Below are positions 37,301-43,300 of a stretch of 49,038 bases of DNA, piece after piece; positions within the stretch are counted from its first letter, which is position 1; each line of letters starts with the position of its first letter. This stretch comes from Phoronis australis (Eukaryota; Phoronida; Phoronidae). The translations under genes were made by a program, and so were the position numbers. The notes under the pieces were generated by a model that had not been told where the DNA came from, ran no database searches, and saw nothing but the letters and a program-made list of their open reading frames with translations. The stretch is from positions 65,756 to 114,793 of the forward strand of contig NMRA01000546.1 in assembly GCA_002633005.1 (NCBI GenBank). The letters run 5' to 3'.

Positions 37301-40300
37301 ACAACCTTCACTCATCCATCCACTGGGGAAAACGTGACACTCCTAGGGACATGAACACAGCACTCCGTTGGCATGTTGTATTCTGAACTTCATGAAAAAT
37401 CATGATCGGATTACTTTACAGCTATCGTAGTGTTGCGACATTTCGACGACATGTCGCCGACATAGTCGCTTGACAAATCCATCGCATCTTAAAAGATTCC
37501 AACACAATTAATTCAATTCTCTGATTTCGTTAAAAGTTGAAATCACATATAATAAGCATGTAAATAGTTATGACGTAAAACATTCCCTTGCCATGATGAC
37601 ATTCATTTGTAGAGTGCTGAGCTGCATTTGAAGTACAGTGATCACGGATTGGAAAGGCAAGACAGTTGCATGGTTCTGAGTATTGAACGGCGTTTTTGGC
37701 TTGTACATGTAAATGCTCTCTACAGTGTACGCATATGATCTTTGAAGCCAGAGAAAGGAAGTCCTATTGTGTTAACAAAATTTGGAGACCCATTCAATTA
37801 GGATAAGTTACATGTGCTTAGTTTTGATTTTCCTATTGAGACAGACAATCAGCGAGCACTGCACATTTAGTTGTTTGAGAATTGTTAAATTTCGTTAGAC
37901 CGATACCTCTTATTTATTATCACAGGATGAAGAAAAATCCGAGGAAGTTGCACGGGAAAATGATCACCAATCCAATGCCATCTACCTTAAGCTGCCTTCT
38001 AGCGATGTGGTACGTAATCAGAATTGTATGGAAAAGCTGGCATGAATGAACTTTTCTCACCAAAATTTCAAAACTCGTCGACGTTTATATGCGCCCACAT
38101 ATTTATATATGGGCGCATTATGCCGTCATCTCCGTCCGTTCGTCCGTCCAGCATCCGTCCGGTGTCCGCTAATTCATCTCCAAAACCTTTTGACATACGT
38201 TCATGAAATTTGGCACATGTGTTCCATTCATTAATGGGACGGCATGAGCGAAATTTGGAACAGATCCGACTACCGGTGTGCCCCCTAGTGGCAATTTTAG
38301 TTTTTTTACGCTAACCTTTGTATCTTCAAAAATCCTGAACGGATTTTCATGAAATTTGATATGTATGCACCTATTAGTGAGATGACGGATTTGACTTAGT
38401 TAACGCCATCTAGTGGCCATTTTTACTGCTTTCGAGTATGTCTTTTTGCGTCCACCCCTCTATCAACCAAACCGCTCAAAGGATGTTTGTGAAAATTGGC
38501 CTGTATGTGCTTACTATAAAGAGGACGGTTGATGATGAATATTCTGACGATTTTGACTACTGTGGCGCCTCCTAGTGGCATTTTTGCGCCTATGTCTGTA
38601 TCTCCTAAACCATTTTCAGGATCTTTACGAAATTTAGTAAGTGTATTTATATGATGTTAACAACAGATGACGACGACTTTTGGACGGATCCAACTACCGG
38701 TGTGCCCCATAGTGGCAATTTTATTTTTTACGTTTTCCTTTTGTATCTTCAAAAGTCCTTAACGGATTTTCATGAAATTTAATAAGTAAGCACCTACATG
38801 TATTATTGAAATGACGCTATCCTTCCGTTTTTGGATGGATTTGACGCAATTTGCGCCACCTAGTGGGCATTTTACTGTATTCGAATCTGTTTTTTTGCGT
38901 CTACCCCTCTATCAACCAAACCGCTCAAAGGATGAATGTGGAAATTGGCATGTATGTGAGGACGATGGATGATGATTTTCCGACGATTTCGTCTACTGTG
39001 GCGACTCCAATTGGTAGTTTTGTTTTTGTTGCGTCTAGGGCTATATCTCCTAAACCGTTCACAGGAATTTAGCAAGTGTATTTATATGATGTTGACTACG
39101 CATGACGACGACTTTCAGACAGATCTGACTACTGCTATGCCCCCTAGTGACAATTTTAGTTTTTTACGTTTCACTCAGTATCTTCAAAGGCGGATTCAAC
39201 AGACACTGTGCCCACTAGTAGCAATTTCATTTTATTCTGTTTTCCTTTGTTTCTCTGAAGTTCCTTGACAGATTTTTATAAAATATGGCATGTTCCTGTT
39301 TTTGGATGGATTGTATGTTTTTGCGCCATCTAGTGACTGTTTTTATGATACAAATAAATAACCTTAAAAGCACATCATTTACAATGCATTCGTGAAACAT
39401 AAACAGAAGGAACTATTGGTCGCTATTCTATGTTTAGAACCTGGGTAAAATTCACATTTTATTATAAAATAAACACTTAAATATTACGGTTTTGGATTGT
39501 GAAACGCTATCATGAAGTTTGTCATTTACTTGTCTCCTTGTCTCATTTGATAGATGGATGGAAGAGATGCATCTACCTTGAAGGTGCAAACCTCCCATTT
39601 AATGTACTCCATACACGTGTGTGCCTAATATCTTCAAATATTTTGGCATTTCTTTCATGAAACGCCGGGCTAAAAAGTATTGCCAATATAACAAAAAGCA
39701 ATCGATTTAACGCAGTTTTGTTGATTTACGAAAAGCTTGATTTCATAACTGGTCTCAGAAACTTACATCTCGACATAGGAGACACCGCAAATCTGTGTAA
39801 TTACTGTGCAATTTGATAGGGTACCCTTTGATGTGTTCTTACTAATGTTAAAGGGTGCTTAGTTAAAGGCTTACAGTTCATTCAAAGTAAACCTTCTTTT
39901 CCTGCAGATGATCCACGTCTCTCAAACCGTATCCGGCGAAAATCCAACTGGAGCCACTGACTCTCTTGGGTACCATGACTACGCTGACGCATTAGCGGAT
40001 TTTTTATTGGATCACGAGCTAAGCACTGGAACTACAATCGGTCTTCTTGGCAACTGGGGGGCTGGAAAAACGTTCTTGTTGAACATGTTGAAGAAACGAA
40101 TAATGGAGAAAAACGCTGGTAATAATTTAAAATATTTTTGACAAACAACCGCCAGACCCGTTTCAATGAAACCGCTTTTGGTCACGAGGCACCGTTACAG
40201 GCAATTGCTATTACGTCGTTCATCCAGCCGTGTTGTATCAAAATATTTTTGGCAATGGGATGCCTTAAATACGACGCGCTTTTCCTCTACAAATGGAACC

Positions 40301-43300
40301 GTTTCTCTGAATGAGCAGGAAATTCAATGACTAGAATTCGACATTGGCTACGTGTGTTACTGCAGGCTTCACGGTAAGGAGAGATAAACTGGAAGTTTTC
40401 GTCTCAGGGGTCGGAGCTCTGCCTCCAAGACGCCTAGTCGGTACAGGCCGCGTCGCTCAGTTGCCTTTTTAGGTAATCCCATAGTGCACTGATTGCCAGG
40501 GCCAGGTCTCTTATCTTTGTACTCAAAATGAACTCGAAATTATTTTTGGCAATTTCACTGCTCCTATTGCGGGAGCTTAAGATAAGTGGTTATCAGGCTG
40601 TGCTCGAATACATCATAACTTATGCATATGAGTTTACAGTTCATCATAATTATGCATATGAGTTTACAGTTCATCATAATTATGCATATGAGTTTACAGT
40701 TCATCATAACTTATGCATATGAGTTTACAGTTCATCATAACTTATGCATATGAGTTTACAGTTCATCATAACTTATGCATATGAGTTTACAGTTCATCAT
40801 AACTTATGCATATGAGTTTACAGTTCATCATAACTTATGCATATGAGTTTCCAGTTCAAGTTCGCACTTGAAAACCCTGATGTTCGTGCTCGAAACACAA
40901 GTAGAAACTCGAAATTTCGAGTTCAAACTTGAACTTTTATCTTTCATATTGGGTTTATAAACTGCAAACTAAGGCTATTTATATCATCCATGTAAGTCAT
41001 TATGTACTCCAGCACAGAATAATAGACACTTATCTTGAATTCACAGTAAAGTAGAGTAGAATAATGCCGAACATAATTTTGAGTTACATTTCCAGTAAAG
41101 GACTGGAAACCGGGCCAGGGATACATGTAGGTTGTTTTGTCCTCGGCAATGAAGTTTGGCCACCGTGTATAGAACATGATTGGGACGTGAATGGAAATAA
41201 GTAACACTGGTCTGTGGTCTCATCGGTGCGTGCTGCATGGGCGGCCCAGCACTGAAAAGTGAGGGCGTGGCTATAGCCTCCCAACTCCCATAGACCATTG
41301 GCGCCGGAGCCTTGTAAAGTGGGGGATATAGCCCCCGACAGTCCCTTATGCTTCGCCGCTTATGTGCTGATATGGAGTGGTGCTGGGAAGCCCTGCTATC
41401 ATAACCCGAAAAAATAAGGATTTTTGAAAAAGGTCTTCTTTCAGCTGGACTTGAAGCACATTTATACCGAAAAGTTCCCATTCATTTTATACTGAAGCAA
41501 AGAAAAAATGATTGAGAACCTTATCAAAAAATTGTTCCGATGTCTTTCCAAATAAGAAATAAACGGGCCACAAGCAACGTGAATCTCCCTGTTTTCGCGT
41601 AAAATACGCGATCACTAACGGGACTACGTCACAGCCAACAATGGCATGTCTGACGTGGAAATTATATGTGTGTGATATTTCAGGTTCACATTGTTTTTTA
41701 CAAAACCTCTCTATTGTAATGGTGGGCGAGATACGTATTCGATTCTGATCTGCGAATGCTGACTCCCGTTCAGTAACGCTAGGACCTCGCTAAAAAGCAA
41801 GACTTCGCGAGATTACGTGAGATATTGCCATGCATTTTAAATAAGAACATTTGACTTTGACTAGGTTTTAGCTAGGTCCTAGTGTAGGTCCTAGCGTCTA
41901 CTGAATGCACGCCTGGTAACGGCTACCTTAAGTAGCATAGCTCGTAAAATATTAATTATTGTTTTTGCATTTCTTTGGTTTCAGATGACAAAACCCAGAA
42001 AATAAAGTGGAGTGTTGAGGAGTGGAGGGCATACCCTTTGTGGGCTTATTTCGTCACGGTGTGCTGCATTCTCGCCGTTATAACTGGCTGGACGTGGCTC
42101 GCTGTACTGTTGGAAGCAGACGCCTTTGAAGACCTTGATTTCTATCTCTACGTTAGTACAAGGAACATCTGTATAGTTGTGATGCTCATTACAATTGTGC
42201 TTTGTTATCAGGTTTATTTACTTTGTCATTCACGGATGCGATTTCTATTCACCGGAACAGTGGTGGTCATTGTCTTTACTGTAGTTTTATACCTTTGTTC
42301 ACCTGATCACCTTGCAGTCCTTTCCAACATGAGCAAGCTTTTTCGTTTCGCGAAGAGTGCATTACCCGATCGCCTTGCGGCCTTCACCAACGTGAACAAG
42401 CTTTTGCTTCAGGTGATGAGTACGTATTCTCTCGTGATTTCCACATCAATTGTTGTGCTCATTCATTTGGTATCCAGGTTTGTGAAGCACTTGGAAAACT
42501 TCCTAAAGATCGTACTTCTCGTCTTTTGCCAAACGCCTCCGTCACCCACTGAGAAGGCTAAAGTAAAGATAATTGAAGTTCAGTTTAGTGCTTGGGAATA
42601 TGCAGGTTCTGATTTTCTTTGGGCAGGTATTGTATGTAACATGTCTGCTAAAGTGGAGGAGTATTTTGGATTCTGGAAAACAAGACTGTTTCAGGTTTTT
42701 CATGCGTTGACAGACATGTCAGTGGTGGATGATGAAGAACCGAATGTATCAGCAGACAGCCAGTACGTGAACATTCGACTACGACGAATTTCATCCTTAC
42801 CCTGCTATGTAGTGGCTTGGTTCTGTTTCTGTGGGACGTCAGCCTTTTGTATTAGGGGTTTTGTTACGCTTGCTAAAAAATATTTCCCAGATGAAGCATT
42901 TCCTGCCGTAATTTTTTCAGTGATACTTCTTGTGGTGAGCAAATACAGCGCCATCAAATCATACCTGGTATCACCGGCGCAGCGTATAATGAACATGTAC
43001 AAATCGTTTTCAAATTCTTCATTTGAAGAAGAGCTGGGTTTCATGTATCGAGTGAAGGGGGAAATAAATAATTTAGCTAAGTTTATCAAATACATGAATT
43101 GCGTCGACCAAAGGCATTATCGCCTGTTGATAGTAATCGATGACATTGATCGTTTAGAGAAGAAAAAGATCCGTAAAATTTTACAAGCAGTGAATGTTCT
43201 CCTATCTGACTCATCCCATCCTTTTATTTCGATTCTAGCCATTGACCCCAGAATTGCAGAATCCGCTGTAGAGCAGTCTTTCATGTCGAACAGGAGCTCC

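Larger units (their letters stand above)
30993..37925 (+). other. Intron 9 (6.9 kb)
   Basis: GTAGAA to TATCACAG. No exon recognised. It holds an (AC)n tract, a TTAA-flanked TIR element (31486-33171), a C10 tract (33506-33515) followed by the small palindrome AATACTGATTTTCAGTATT, a MITE-like element (34573-34822), a direct duplication (35826-36110 and 36920-37190) and degenerate telomere-like repeats (36601-36780). Confidence 0.65.
40119..41984 (+). other. Intron 11 (1.9 kb), splitting the KAP domain
   Basis: GTAATA to TTTGGTTTCAG, phase 1. It contains the 31-bp minisatellite (40618-40860) and the second copy of the 133-bp TIR element ending 81 bp before the acceptor. A minus-strand open frame at 41041-41481 resembles nothing I know. 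Confidence 0.75.

Noticed and set aside
40618-40860. CRISPR-like array
   Set aside because: There are no spacers: units follow each other directly, and the genome is eukaryotic.
41041-41481. 146-codon minus-strand open frame inside intron 11
   Set aside because: No start context, domain or homologue recognised. It sits in an intron on the opposite strand, and a chance open frame of this size is expected in 49 kb.
41975-41984. Start of the large open frame at a TTG codon just before exon 12
   Set aside because: These bases are the polypyrimidine tract and AG acceptor of intron 11. The real frame enters by splicing from exon 11, which supplies the Walker A motif.
42805-43095. Minus-strand open frames within exon 12 (also 43117-43302, 43399-43683)
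   Set aside because: They are shadows of the KAP coding strand.
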